DNA of 64,000 nt, taken from assembly GCA_028293725.1 (NCBI GenBank), contig JAQGOE010000312.1, positions 104,964 to 168,963 on the forward strand, in the 5' to 3' direction. The translations under genes and the position numbers were made by a program. Each line of letters starts with the position of its first letter. Within the stretch, counting starts at the first letter, position 1. This document shows positions 20,254-29,353 of this stretch, piece by piece. This stretch comes from Gammaproteobacteria bacterium. GTDB lineage: Bacteria > Pseudomonadota > Gammaproteobacteria > Steroidobacterales > Steroidobacteraceae. The notes beneath the pieces are model-generated. The model was not told where the DNA came from and searched no databases. It saw nothing but the letters and a program-made list of their open reading frames with translations.

Positions 20254-22149
20254 ATGTTGATCGCGCGATGGATCGTCCGCTGCGCCGTGATAACCGCGGC
20301 GGCACTTGCCCTGACGGGCTGCCCCAGCATTACTCGGCAGGTCGAGCTGCCCCCTTCGGTCGATAGGGCCGAGGCCTTGGCGCACCAAGGCGATCAGGGC
20401 GGCGCCGCCAAAGTCTATGAAGCGTTGGCTGAGCAGAACAGCGGCGCCGATCGCAACGAGTTCGTTTTTCGCGCCACACGCGCCTACCTGGCTGCGCGGC
20501 TTCCCGACGAGGCGGCTCGAGTTCTGGCCACTGTTCAGCAGCCGCTGAATGCCAAGCAGAATCAGCAGTACACCTTCCTGGATGTGGACATCACACTCGC
20601 TCGCGGGCAAGGGGCGCAGGCGTGGCAGAAGGTCAGCGTGATGCCCGTGCCAGCGACGATTTCAGAGGCGGCGGAGTATTTCAGGATTCGGCAGCAGGCA
20701 GCATTCGCCGCCGGTCGGCCGGCGGATGCGGTGGCTGCGGAAATCTCGGCGGAGCCTTGGTTGTCCAACGCGCAGGAGTTACGTCAGGGCCGCGTGAATC
20801 TCCTCGGTGAGCTGCGCGACGCCAACGATCACGGTGTGAAAATCGATCCGCGCGCGTCGAATGATCCCGTCGTCCGCGGTTGGCTGGAGCTGGGGCCCCT
20901 GGCCGCACTGGCCGCCCGGAATCCGAACAGCGCGATTCCTGAGATCGAAGCCTGGCGGGCGCGCAATCCCAACCATCCGGCTGCCGAGATCGTACGCACT
21001 CAACTCCTGGGCGCGCAGCAGGGCCAGCCGCTAGAGACTGCCGAAGCTCATATTGCTTTACTGCTGCCCATCAGCGGTCGCGCCGCTGCCGCTGCGACGC
21101 AAGTGCGCGACGGCTTCATGACCGCGTATTACCAGTCGGCGCCGGCACAGCGTCCACGCGTGCGCGTTTATGACACGGGTGAGGGCGGCGGCATCGCGGA
21201 TGCGATCACGCGTGCCACGCAAGAGGGCGCTGAGTTTATTGTTGGTCCGCTTACGCGCGAGGAAGTTGTGGCGGCTGCGGATTTGGCCTCGCCTCATCCG
21301 CCGATTCTTGCGCTCAACTTCCTGCCCTCTGAAAGACCGGCTCCCACAACGTTTTATCAGTACGCGCTGTCGCCGGAAGACGAGGCGCGTTTGGCCGCGC
21401 GCCGCATACTGGATGATGGACACCGACATGGAGTTGCCATCGTACCCTCGGGTGACTGGGGCATTCGGGTGCTCGCCGCTTTCAAGCAGGAGTTGGAAGC
21501 GGGCGGCGGTAGTTTGTTCGCGGCGACGACCGTCGACACGGCGCAGACGGATTATTCGGATCCGGTGATGCAGATTCTGCGGATCTCCGACAGTCGCGCG
21601 CGCCATAAGCGGCTGGAGTCCATTCTCGGCACGAAGTTGGAGTTCGAGCCGCGCCGGCGCGCGGACCTGGAATTCATTTTTGCCCCGGGGCAGGCGAGCA
21701 TGGAGCGGCTGCTGCGGCCGCAGCTGCGGTTTCATTACGCGGGCGATGTGCCGACCTATGCGACCTCCGATGCATTCGAGCCCGGCACGCGCTCGAACCA
21801 GGATCTCGAGGGTTTGATGTTTCCTGACATGCCGTGGATGTTGGGAGGCGACCTGGCGGACGCTGTTAGAGCCGCGGTCCGCGACGCATGGCCGAATGGC
21901 GGCCCGCGGCGGGGGCGACTTTTCGCGTTTGGATTCGACTCCTACAGGTTGGCTGTCGCGCTCCGCGCGCGCGGCGTATCCAACCCTGTCAGCATCGAGG
22001 GTCTGACGGGGCGTCTCAGTCTCGACGCCGACCGGCGCGTGCACCGCGATCTGAATTGGGCGCAGATACACGACGGCGAAGTGAAACTGCTGCAGCCCCC
22101 GGCACAGGCGGCGCCCGCGGCGGCGCAGGTGGTGCCAGCGGGGCAGTAG
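20254..22149 (+). CDS. lpoA: penicillin-binding protein activator LpoA (LppC family)
   Basis: A 631-residue outer-membrane lipoprotein that activates PBP1a from the outside of the sacculus. The signal peptide ends in lipobox LTGC with Cys23. An N-terminal TPR-like region is followed by a periplasmic-binding-protein-like LppC domain (HIALLLPISGRAAAAATQVRDGF, EFIVGPLTREEV, DFIFAPG-like segment at EFIFAPGQASM). The C-terminus is Ala/Pro/Gln-rich. A perfect TATAAT (20125-20130) lies upstream but has a poor -35. yraN follows 11 bp later. Confidence 0.92.
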   Translation: MLIARWIVRCAVITAAALALTGCPSITRQVELPPSVDRAEALAHQGDQGGAAKVYEALAEQNSGADRNEFVFRATRAYLAARLPDEAARVLATVQQPLNAKQNQQYTFLDVDITLARGQGAQAWQKVSVMPVPATISEAAEYFRIRQQAAFAAGRPADAVAAEISAEPWLSNAQELRQGRVNLLGELRDANDHGVKIDPRASNDPVVRGWLELGPLAALAARNPNSAIPEIEAWRARNPNHPAAEIVRTQLLGAQQGQPLETAEAHIALLLPISGRAAAAATQVRDGFMTAYYQSAPAQRPRVRVYDTGEGGGIADAITRATQEGAEFIVGPLTREEVVAAADLASPHPPILALNFLPSERPAPTTFYQYALSPEDEARLAARRILDDGHRHGVAIVPSGDWGIRVLAAFKQELEAGGGSLFAATTVDTAQTDYSDPVMQILRISDSRARHKRLESILGTKLEFEPRRRADLEFIFAPGQASMERLLRPQLRFHYAGDVPTYATSDAFEPGTRSNQDLEGLMFPDMPWMLGGDLADAVRAAVRDAWPNGGPRRGRLFAFGFDSYRLAVALRARGVSNPVSIEGLTGRLSLDADRRVHRDLNWAQIHDGEVKLLQPPAQAAPAAAQVVPAGQ

Positions 22150-22160
22150 CTGAGAACGGC

Positions 22161-22583
22161 ATGGAGGCCGCTGAGATGATGAAAGTGAAACGGCGCTCGC
22201 GAGCGCCGACGGGGCGTAGGACGGAAAAGCAGCTCATCGGCCGCGCTGCTGAAGACATCGCCGCCCACTTCCTGCGAGCCAAGGGACTCGAAATCCTCGA
22301 GCGAAACTATCTCCGGCGCTTGGGAGAATTGGACATCGTCGCCCGCGACCGAGACCTCCTAGTCATCGCCGAGGTCCGCACCCGCGCGAGTGATCGCTAC
22401 GGGGGAGCGGCCGCCAGCGTCGATGCCCGAAAGCAGCAGCGGCTCATCCGTGCCACCAGCGCATTACTTCAGCAGCGGAAAGACCTAGCCCGCCTCCGCG
22501 TTCGCTTCGACGTCATCGTTGTGTCGAATATAGCCAGCGAAACGCCCGCCATCGATTGGATCCAACACGCTTTTTTGACATAA
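22161..22583 (+). CDS. yraN: YraN family protein (UPF0102, endonuclease-like fold)
   Basis: A 140-residue protein of the YraN/UPF0102 family, with a restriction-endonuclease-like core: GRAAEDIAAHFLRAKGLEILERNY, GELDIVARDRDLLVIAEVRTR. In the PD-(D/E)xK-like motif the usual Lys is Arg (EVR), as in E. coli YraN, so nuclease activity is uncertain. Start may be 22161 or 22176; the longer ORF from 21888 lies inside lpoA. The order lpoA-yraN matches other gammaproteobacteria. Confidence 0.9.
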   Translation: MEAAEMMKVKRRSRAPTGRRTEKQLIGRAAEDIAAHFLRAKGLEILERNYLRRLGELDIVARDRDLLVIAEVRTRASDRYGGAAASVDARKQQRLIRATSALLQQRKDLARLRVRFDVIVVSNIASETPAIDWIQHAFLT

Positions 22584-22615
22584 CCCGACTGTGAGTTCCC
22601 GGTACAGCGGTCGGG
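22584..22615 (+). terminator. hairpin directly after yraN
   Basis: CCCGAC (22584-22589) pairs with GTCGGG (22610-22615), extended by TGT/ACA with a small bulge, starting right after the yraN stop. AATATAAACC follows rather than a T-run. It may end the lpoA-yraN transcript before the dcw promoter. Confidence 0.4.
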
Positions 22616-22748
22616 AATATAAACCACTGTATAAGGTTCACCGGGCAAGCCGCTGATTGCTAAGCCGAATGCGTCTCAAACACCGGGCGCGAGCTTGGCC
22701 ACGCACACATAAGTCGTTGTGACTGCGACGAATTTCTCACTATTTCAA

Positions 22749-22778
22749 TTGACATAGATCGCCCCCGATTTCTATAGT
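22749..22778 (+). promoter_or_regulatory. dcw cluster promoter (Pmra)
   Basis: Perfect -35 TTGACA (22749-22754), an 18-base spacer and TATAGT (22773-22778), the strongest promoter match in the window. Transcription would start near 22785, at the edge of the TGGG repeats bound by MraZ, giving a simple repression layout. It drives mraZ and the downstream division/cell wall genes. Confidence 0.8.
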
Positions 22779-22787
22779 GGTCGCCGG

Positions 22788-22811
22788 TGGGAGAAAGTGG
22801 GGGGAGTTGGG
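22788..22811 (+). promoter_or_regulatory. MraZ operator: three TGGG repeats at 10-bp period
   Basis: TGGG occurs at 22788-22791, 22798-22801 and 22808-22811, exactly one helical turn apart, between the -10 box and the mraZ start. E. coli MraZ binds TGGGN repeats separated by five bases to repress its own cluster (established). The match in sequence, phase and place supports autorepression here. Confidence 0.8.
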
Positions 22812-22832
22812 CGAGTCCCTCGCTCCTGGATC

Positions 22833-23285
22833 ATGCTTCGCGGTGCAACAAAAGTAACCCTGGACGACAAGGGACGGATGGTCATGCCCACCCGCTATCG
22901 GGAGCAGATCTCCGTGCTGTCGCAAGGGAAGCTGGTGGTGACCGTGGATCGTGAGCAGTGCCTCCTCATTTACCCCCTACCCGAATGGGAACAGACCGAG
23001 CGCAAGCTGATGAGCCTGCCGAGCCTGCATCCGCAGTCCCGCAGGTTACAACGGCTCATGGTGGGCCATGCGACCGATCTGGAGCTCGATGGGCACGGGA
23101 GGTTTCTCCTGCCACCCGAGTTGCGCGAATTCGCACAACTCGAGCGGCACGGCATGTTGATTGGTCAGGGTAATCGCTTCGAGCTTTGGGACGAGACGCG
23201 CTGGAACGAACAGCGTGAGGGCTGGCTGAAGAGTGAGGACACTTTGACCGATCTGCCATCCGAGCTCGATTCGCTGTCGTTGTAA
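22833..23285 (+). CDS. mraZ: transcriptional regulator MraZ
   Basis: A 150-residue protein with two SpoVT/AbrB-like DNA-binding repeats (MLRGATKVTLDDKGRMVMPTRYR and HATDLELDGHGRFLLPPELRE). It forms ring-shaped oligomers that bind TGGG repeats and repress the dcw operon. The ATG at 22833 gives the conserved N-terminus; an ATG at 22797 lies within the operator and adds 12 non-conserved residues. It is the first gene of the cluster and is followed by rsmH after 104 bp. Confidence 0.97.
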   Translation: MLRGATKVTLDDKGRMVMPTRYREQISVLSQGKLVVTVDREQCLLIYPLPEWEQTERKLMSLPSLHPQSRRLQRLMVGHATDLELDGHGRFLLPPELREFAQLERHGMLIGQGNRFELWDETRWNEQREGWLKSEDTLTDLPSELDSLSL

Positions 23286-23389
23286 ACGACGCGAGCGGGC
23301 TTAGACGGCGGGGAAGTATTAAACGGGGATGCGCGCCGCTTAAGCGTGCATCAGGCACTAACGCGGCACTTCGGGGGCGAGATCTCATC

Positions 23390-24316
23390 GTGGATAAGCA
23401 CACACCCGTGCTTGTCGCACAGACGCTCGCGGCGCTGGCCCTCGAGGCGGACGGTTACTATGTCGATGCGACGTTCGGGCGTGGCGGCCATACGGCACTC
23501 ATTCTCCAGGCCCTGGGTCGAGAAGGCCGCGTGCTCGCGATCGACAGGGACCCGCAAGCCATCGCGGCCGGGCGCGAGCGCTTTGCCGACGAAGTGCGGC
23601 TTACGCTCGTCCACGCGGCGTTTGCCGATCTCGCCGCGTGCGTGCAGACACACTCGCACGGTCGCCCTTGCCGGGGCGTGCTCTTCGACCTCGGTGTCTC
23701 ATCCCCGCAGCTCGACGACCCGGCCCGCGGCTTCAGCTTCCGCGCCGACGGTCCGATCGATATGCGTATGGACCCGACACGCGGCGAACCGGTCTCTGCC
23801 TGGCTCGCTCGGGCGAGCGTCGACGAGATTCGCGAAGTGATCGCCACACTTGGAGAAGAGCGCTTCGCGCGCCGTATCGCGCAGTCGATCGTGATCGCGC
23901 GCGCCGAGGCACCTCTCGAGCGCACGTCACAGCTCGCGGCGCTCGTCGCACGCGCCGTGAAAACGCGCGAGCCGGGCAAGAATCCCGCGACACGGACTTT
24001 TCAGGCGCTGCGCATGTTCATCAACGATGAGCTGGGACAGGTCGAGAAGGGCCTGGCAGGCGCGCTGCAGGTGCTCGACCGCGGCGGCCGCCTCGCTGTT
24101 ATCAGCTTTCACTCGCTCGAGGATCGCATCGTCAAACGCTTCATGAAGCGTGAGTCTGAGGTCGATCCGGCGCTCGTGGACCTTCCCATCGTGCCGCCCG
24201 AGCTGCAGCCGCGACTGAAGCTAGTGGGCAAGAAGGCTCGTGCGGAGGATGTCGAGGTCGACAGCAACCCTCGTTCACGCAGTGCGTTGCTGCGTGTGGC
24301 GGAGAAAGTCAGATGA
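23390..24316 (+). CDS. rsmH: 16S rRNA (cytosine(1402)-N4)-methyltransferase RsmH
   Basis: A 308-residue SAM-dependent methyltransferase (MraW) that N4-methylates C1402, the same base that RsmI 2'-O-methylates; both enzymes are in this window. It has motif I YYVDATFGRGGHTALIL, FDLGVSSPQLDDPARGFSFR and NPATRTFQALRMFINDEL. The start is a GTG at 23390 (GTG GAT AAG CAC). Length matches E. coli (313 aa). ftsL follows after 18 bp. Confidence 0.97.
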   Translation: MDKHTPVLVAQTLAALALEADGYYVDATFGRGGHTALILQALGREGRVLAIDRDPQAIAAGRERFADEVRLTLVHAAFADLAACVQTHSHGRPCRGVLFDLGVSSPQLDDPARGFSFRADGPIDMRMDPTRGEPVSAWLARASVDEIREVIATLGEERFARRIAQSIVIARAEAPLERTSQLAALVARAVKTREPGKNPATRTFQALRMFINDELGQVEKGLAGALQVLDRGGRLAVISFHSLEDRIVKRFMKRESEVDPALVDLPIVPPELQPRLKLVGKKARAEDVEVDSNPRSRSALLRVAEKVR

Positions 24317-24334
24317 GCGCGGCGGTGTGATTGT

Positions 24335-24619
24335 ATGAACATCCTGTCGGGCAAGGCGCTTGTGATCGTTGTCTCCGTTCTGTGGGTCGGAGCGCTGGGC
24401 TCGGCTGCGGGCGCGATTTACTGCAAGCACCGCGCGCGTCAGATGTTCGTCGAGCTCGAGCAACTGAACGCTCGCCGCGACAACCTCGAAATCGAGTGGG
24501 GTCAGTTGCAGCTCGAGCAAAGCTCCTGGTCCACGCAAGCGTTTGTCGAGCGCGTCGCCACCACGAAGCTTCACATGGCGATGCCTCCCCCCAAGGAAAT
24601 CGAGATCGTCGCGCCATGA
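24335..24619 (+). CDS. ftsL: cell division protein FtsL
   Basis: A 94-residue bitopic protein: short cytoplasmic N-terminus, transmembrane helix (about residues 8-28, ALVIVVSVLWVGALGSAAGAI) and a periplasmic coiled-coil (EQLNARRDNLEIEWGQLQLEQSSW). It forms the FtsQLB complex that activates FtsWI. It is shorter than E. coli FtsL (121 aa), as is common outside Enterobacteriaceae. Its TGA overlaps the ftsI ATG by four bases. Confidence 0.92.
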   Translation: MNILSGKALVIVVSVLWVGALGSAAGAIYCKHRARQMFVELEQLNARRDNLEIEWGQLQLEQSSWSTQAFVERVATTKLHMAMPPPKEIEIVAP

Positions 24620-26364
24620 GGGGACGTCACACATTCGATGCCCCGTTGTCGTTTCGTTGGCGAGCGTACGTCCTCGTCGGCATGCTGGCTTGCGCTGCCG
24701 TCGCGCTTGTCTGGCGCGCCGCCAATCTGCAGTTGGTCGACCACACGTTTTTGGCAAAGGAGGGAGACGCGCGCTTCTCCCGCGTCGTACAGATTGCCGC
24801 CCACCGCGGCACCATCACCGACCGTTACGGTGAGCCGCTCGCCGTCAGCACGCCTGTCGACTCCATCTGGGTAAATCCCAAGGAGATCGCGCTGGCACCC
24901 GACCAAATCCCACGTCTGGCAAGCGCTTTGAAGCAGGATCGAGCGGAGCTTGCGCGACGTATTACGAGCAATCTCGATCGTGACTTCCTCTATCTCGCTC
25001 GCCATCGCGAGCCGTCGGAAGCGGAACGGATAAAGGCGCTCGGCATTCCCGGCGTTTATCTCTCGCGCGAATATCGACGTTATTACCCGTCCGGGGAAGT
25101 AGCCGGTCACATTCTCGGTTTCACCAACGTCGACGACGCCGGGCAGGAGGGACTGGAACTGGCCTTCGATCACTGGCTCGCTGGTGAGAACGGCTCGAAG
25201 CGGGTCATTCAGGACCGCTACGGACACATCGTAGAGAACGTGGAGGGGATACGTCCCGTCCGTCCCGGCCGCGATCTCGTGTTGTCGATCGATCTTCGCG
25301 TCCAGTATCTCGCCTATCGGGAGCTGAAGGCCGCGATCCGCGACAACCGCGCCACTGGCGGCTCCGTAGTCGTGCTCGATATCACGACCGGCGAGATACT
25401 CGCCATGGTCAATCAGCCCGCCTACAACCCGAATGACCGCGACCACATGGCGCCGGGCGCGTATCGCAACCGCGCCGTAACTGACATCTTCGAGCCCGGC
25501 TCCTCCATGAAGCCGTTCTTTGTCGCCACAGGGATAGCCGCAGGTCAGTACGACGATCACAGCATCATCGATACCTCGCCCGGCTTCATCAAAGTCGGCG
25601 CGAAGATCTTCGATGACGAGCACAACCTGGGCGCCGTCAATATCGCGACCATCCTGGCGAAGAGCTCGAACGTCGGCATGGCGCATATCGCTCTCAGCCT
25701 GCCCCCGGAACTCATCTGGAACACGCTCACGCACTTCGGTTTCGGGGAGGTGACGACGAGTGGCTTCCCGGGTGAATCGGCGGGCCTCCTTCCGCAGCTC
25801 TCGCAGTGGAGGCCGATTGGTATCGCCACCATGTCCCATGGCTACGGTATCTCGGTGACGCCGCTGCAGCTCGCCCATGCGTACGCGACGCTCGGCGCGC
25901 GCGGCTTATCTCGTCCGATTTCCTTTCTGCGAGTCGACTCTCCCCCCGCAGGACAGCGCGTCCTCGACGAGCACTCGAGCATCGAGCTCACGAGCATGCT
26001 CGAGTCCGTTGTCATCGCGGAAGGCGCTACTGGCAAGTTAGCCGCCATTCCCGGGTACCGTGTCTCGGGCAAGACGGGTACCGCCTACAAACTGTTGGGC
26101 GGCGCCTACTCCACGGATCGCTACACGGCGGTCTTCGCCGGCGTCGCGCCTACAACCAACCCGAGACTGGCGGCCGTCGTGGTCATCGATGATCCGACCG
26201 CCGGTCAACACCAGGGTGGTCCCGTTTCAGCGCCGGTGTTTTCGGGAGTTGTCGGTGGCGCCTTACGTCTTCTGGCGGTCGCGCCCGATCAACCCATCAA
26301 CGGCCCCGAGGAGCTGCCCTCGACCCCGATTCGTTCGAGCGTACGGACTGCTTCACTGCCATGA
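24616..26364 (+). CDS. ftsI: peptidoglycan transpeptidase FtsI (PBP3)
   Basis: A 582-residue class B penicillin-binding protein for septal cross-linking, the partner of FtsW. It has one N-terminal transmembrane helix (about residues 17-35), a PBP dimer/pedestal domain and the transpeptidase domain with SxxK (Ser296-S-M-Lys299 in EPGSSMKPF), SxN (Ser350-S-Asn352) and KTG (Lys486-Gly488). The ATG at 24616 overlaps the ftsL stop; the longer frame from 24331 is a shadow of ftsL. It overlaps murE by four bases. Confidence 0.98.
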   Translation: MRGRHTFDAPLSFRWRAYVLVGMLACAAVALVWRAANLQLVDHTFLAKEGDARFSRVVQIAAHRGTITDRYGEPLAVSTPVDSIWVNPKEIALAPDQIPRLASALKQDRAELARRITSNLDRDFLYLARHREPSEAERIKALGIPGVYLSREYRRYYPSGEVAGHILGFTNVDDAGQEGLELAFDHWLAGENGSKRVIQDRYGHIVENVEGIRPVRPGRDLVLSIDLRVQYLAYRELKAAIRDNRATGGSVVVLDITTGEILAMVNQPAYNPNDRDHMAPGAYRNRAVTDIFEPGSSMKPFFVATGIAAGQYDDHSIIDTSPGFIKVGAKIFDDEHNLGAVNIATILAKSSNVGMAHIALSLPPELIWNTLTHFGFGEVTTSGFPGESAGLLPQLSQWRPIGIATMSHGYGISVTPLQLAHAYATLGARGLSRPISFLRVDSPPAGQRVLDEHSSIELTSMLESVVIAEGATGKLAAIPGYRVSGKTGTAYKLLGGAYSTDRYTAVFAGVAPTTNPRLAAVVVIDDPTAGQHQGGPVSAPVFSGVVGGALRLLAVAPDQPINGPEELPSTPIRSSVRTASLP

Positions 26365-27893
26365 CCGGCGCGGACTCTCAACTCAGTGTTCCGGGCCCGG
26401 CCCGGCCACTCGCCGACCTGACGGCGGGTTTTGTCACCGTGCCCGCGGACATCGTCGTGAGCGATGTGACGCTCGACAGCCGCGCGGCAGTGCCCGGCGG
26501 ACTGTTCCTGGCTTGTAAGGGGCGGACGTCTCATGGGCTGAAGTTTGCGGAGCAGGCCGTCGCCCTCGGTGCGCGCGCCGTGCTCTACGAAGACTCTCCA
26601 GATGCGACCACACCGAAGTTGAGTCCCGGTGTTTTTGTGGCCGCTGTTCCACAGCTGAGTCAACGAGCAAGCCTGATCGCAGATCGTTTCTTCGGCGCGC
26701 CATCGCAGACCCTGACGATGGCGGGCATCACGGGAACGAACGGCAAGACCACCTGCGCGTGGTTGCTGGCGCAGGCTCTGCAGTTCTGCGGTCGGCCTGC
26801 GGCTTACATGGGTACGCTGGGCTATGGGCGGCCGCCGGCTGTCACCGCGACCGAGCACACGACTTCCGACGCTGTCAGCGTTCAGCGCCATCTTGCCGCG
26901 CTCCGGAGTCTCGGCGCCGAATGCGTCTGCATGGAAGTCTCATCCCACGCGCTCGACCAGGATCGTGTCACCGGCGTGCGCTTCAACACGGCTGCATTCA
27001 CGAACCTCACACGTGACCACCTCGACTATCACGGCACGATGGAAGCGTACGGTGCGGCTAAGGAGCGCCTGTTCGCCTGGCCATCGCTGGCCAACCGGAT
27101 CATCAACGTCGATGACGCGTTCGGGCAGCGGCTCGCCTCGCAACTTTCGCCAGCCCGTCTGGTCATCACTACGCAGAAAGGCGCGCCTGCGGGCGGCGCG
27201 TTGGGAAATGCGGAATACGTTCGCGCCAGCCGCGTCACGCCGGACCCGGCTGGTCTGGTAATAGGCGTGGACTCGAGCTGGGGCCCTGGCGAGCTCACCG
27301 TGCGACTGATCGGTGAGTTCAACGTCGATAATGTGTTGACGGTGCTGGCCGTGCTGCTCTCCTGGAACATTCCTTTGGCGCAAGCCATGCGGGCACTCGA
27401 GCAGTGTCGTGCGGCGAGCGGCCGGATGGAGATGTTTGGCGGGCGTGGTTTGACGCCGTTGGCGATCGTGGACTATGCGCACACGCCCGATGCGCTCGCG
27501 AAAGCTCTGAGCGCCGCGAGACTGCATTGCCGAGGCCAGCTCCGCGTCGTGTTTGGCTGCGGTGGCGATCGGGATGCGGGTAAGAGGCCTCTGATGGGGC
27601 GGATCGCCGCGGAGTTGGCGGACGACATCATCGTGACCGACGACAATCCGCGCACCGAAGATCCCACGCGCATCGTTGCAGAAATCGTCGCGGGTATCGT
27701 GGGTGGTGCTCCGGTCGTCGTGGAGCATGATCGGGCGCTCGCTATCCGCATGGCCCTGCGGCGATCCGCAGCCGACGACGTCGTCCTCGTCGCGGGCAAG
27801 GGGCACGAGGACTACCAGATTTACGGCAAGGTCCGGCGTCCTTTCGTCGATCAGGCGATCGTGACCGCGACACTCGAGGGGCGGCGCGTATGA
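26361..27893 (+). CDS. murE: UDP-MurNAc-tripeptide synthetase MurE (meso-diaminopimelate-adding)
   Basis: A 510-residue Mur ligase that adds the third stem-peptide residue. The ATP-binding P-loop is [15 protein letters not shown], and the substrate motif DNPR (in TDDNPRTEDP) is the signature for meso-diaminopimelate rather than lysine, as expected for a Gram-negative wall. It has the three-domain layout of Mur ligases and normal length (E. coli 495 aa). Four-base overlaps join it to ftsI and murF. Confidence 0.97.
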   Translation: MTGADSQLSVPGPARPLADLTAGFVTVPADIVVSDVTLDSRAAVPGGLFLACKGRTSHGLKFAEQAVALGARAVLYEDSPDATTPKLSPGVFVAAVPQLSQRASLIADRFFGAPSQTLTMAGITGTNGKTTCAWLLAQALQFCGRPAAYMGTLGYGRPPAVTATEHTTSDAVSVQRHLAALRSLGAECVCMEVSSHALDQDRVTGVRFNTAAFTNLTRDHLDYHGTMEAYGAAKERLFAWPSLANRIINVDDAFGQRLASQLSPARLVITTQKGAPAGGALGNAEYVRASRVTPDPAGLVIGVDSSWGPGELTVRLIGEFNVDNVLTVLAVLLSWNIPLAQAMRALEQCRAASGRMEMFGGRGLTPLAIVDYAHTPDALAKALSAARLHCRGQLRVVFGCGGDRDAGKRPLMGRIAAELADDIIVTDDNPRTEDPTRIVAEIVAGIVGGAPVVVEHDRALAIRMALRRSAADDVVLVAGKGHEDYQIYGKVRRPFVDQAIVTATLEGRRV

Positions 27894-29353
27894 AGACGCT
27901 CGCCAATTTCGCGCAGTTGTGTGGCGGCCGCCTCAAGGGGGCGGATGGTGCCTACACGACGGTTTCATCCGACACGCGCACCCTCGGACAAGGCGCTCTG
28001 TTTGTCGCCTTGCGTGGGCCGAATTTCAACGGTAACGAGTTTGTCAGCGCCGCGTTGGCCGCTGGCGCGGCCGGAGCGCTCGTCGATGGCGAACAGCCCG
28101 CGGCGCTTCCGCAGATCATTGTCGCCGACACGCAGGCGGCACTGGAACGCGCGGGCAACGGCTGGCGCGAGCAATTCACCATTCCGGTGGTGGGCGTTGC
28201 GGGCAGCAATGGCAAAACGACCGCCAAGGAAATGACCGCCGCCATTCTCGGGGAGATGGGGAACTGCCTCGCGACCCGTGGAAATCTCAACAATCACATT
28301 GGCGTTCCGCTGACTTTGCTCCGGATCGACGCTACCCATCGGTTTGCCGTGGTGGAGATGGGCGCGAATCGCGGCGGAGAAGTCGCGGCGCTCGTGCGTA
28401 TCGCGCGCCCGACCGTCGGCATGATCACCAACGCCGGGGCGGAGCATCTCGAAGGGTTCGGCAGCATAGAAGGCGTCGCGCGGGCAGAAGGCGAGATGGT
28501 TGAAGGTCTCGCTCCGACCGCGACCGCGGTTATCAACGCTGACGATGAGTTCGCCGACTTGTGGCGCAAGCTAACCAAGGCCCATGTAGTGACCTTTGGA
28601 GTGCACGCGCCTGCCGACTTCAAGGCTGCGGACGTGCGCACAACGATTGGCCCAGAAGGTTTCCTCACCCACTTCACTCTGGTGTGTCCTCTGGGCAGCA
28701 CCGCCATTGGGCTTCACATGGGCGGTCGCCACAACGTCGCCAACGCCCTTTCGGCCGCCGCGGCAGCGGCGGCGGCCGGAGCAAAGCTCGAACACATCGC
28801 CGCTGGTCTTGGAGCCATGCGTGCCGTCGCGGGACGCCTGCAATTCAAGAAGGCGCTCGGCGGCGCCTGGATCATCGACGATTCCTACAACGCGAACCCG
28901 AGCTCCATGCGCGCGGGTATCGAGGTCCTGGCGGAACTCGAAGGCACGAAGTGGCTCGTGATCGGTGACATGGCCGAGCTCGGTGACTACGCGCCGGCTG
29001 CTCACACCGAGGTTGGTGAGTTCGCGCGCGCGCATGGGATCGAGAGGCTGTTCGCGATGGGTGGGCTCGCGAAGCTGGCCGTCGATAGTTTTGGCGCGGG
29101 TGCGCAGTGGTTCCCGGATGCGCAGTCGCTCGCGATCGCCGTAGTAAAGGCTCTCGCAGGCGTTACGGCAACGGGCGGTGTCGACACCACGGCCAATGCG
29201 AGTTCCGCGCCGACGCAGATCGCCCCGGCCGCTGGCGCCGCCGCCACCGCGTCGAACGTGCGGCTGCTCATTAAGGGCTCCCGCGTAAACAGGCTCGAGC
29301 GCGTCGTCGACACGCTCGTGCACGGCTCAATCCAACAGACGAGCGGTCACTAA
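27890..29353 (+). CDS. murF: UDP-MurNAc-pentapeptide synthetase MurF
   Basis: A 487-residue Mur ligase that adds D-Ala-D-Ala to UDP-MurNAc-tripeptide. Its P-loop is GVAGSNGKTTAKEM, with the family segments GNLNNHIGVPLTLL and IIDDSYNANPSSM. It is about 35 residues longer than E. coli MurF because of an Ala/Thr-rich, low-complexity insert (about residues 427-460) before the conserved C-terminal strand RLLIKGSRVNRLERVV. The insert is in a surface position by alignment and unlikely to affect catalysis. Confidence 0.96.
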   Translation: MKTLANFAQLCGGRLKGADGAYTTVSSDTRTLGQGALFVALRGPNFNGNEFVSAALAAGAAGALVDGEQPAALPQIIVADTQAALERAGNGWREQFTIPVVGVAGSNGKTTAKEMTAAILGEMGNCLATRGNLNNHIGVPLTLLRIDATHRFAVVEMGANRGGEVAALVRIARPTVGMITNAGAEHLEGFGSIEGVARAEGEMVEGLAPTATAVINADDEFADLWRKLTKAHVVTFGVHAPADFKAADVRTTIGPEGFLTHFTLVCPLGSTAIGLHMGGRHNVANALSAAAAAAAAGAKLEHIAAGLGAMRAVAGRLQFKKALGGAWIIDDSYNANPSSMRAGIEVLAELEGTKWLVIGDMAELGDYAPAAHTEVGEFARAHGIERLFAMGGLAKLAVDSFGAGAQWFPDAQSLAIAVVKALAGVTATGGVDTTANASSAPTQIAPAAGAAATASNVRLLIKGSRVNRLERVVDTLVHGSIQQTSGH

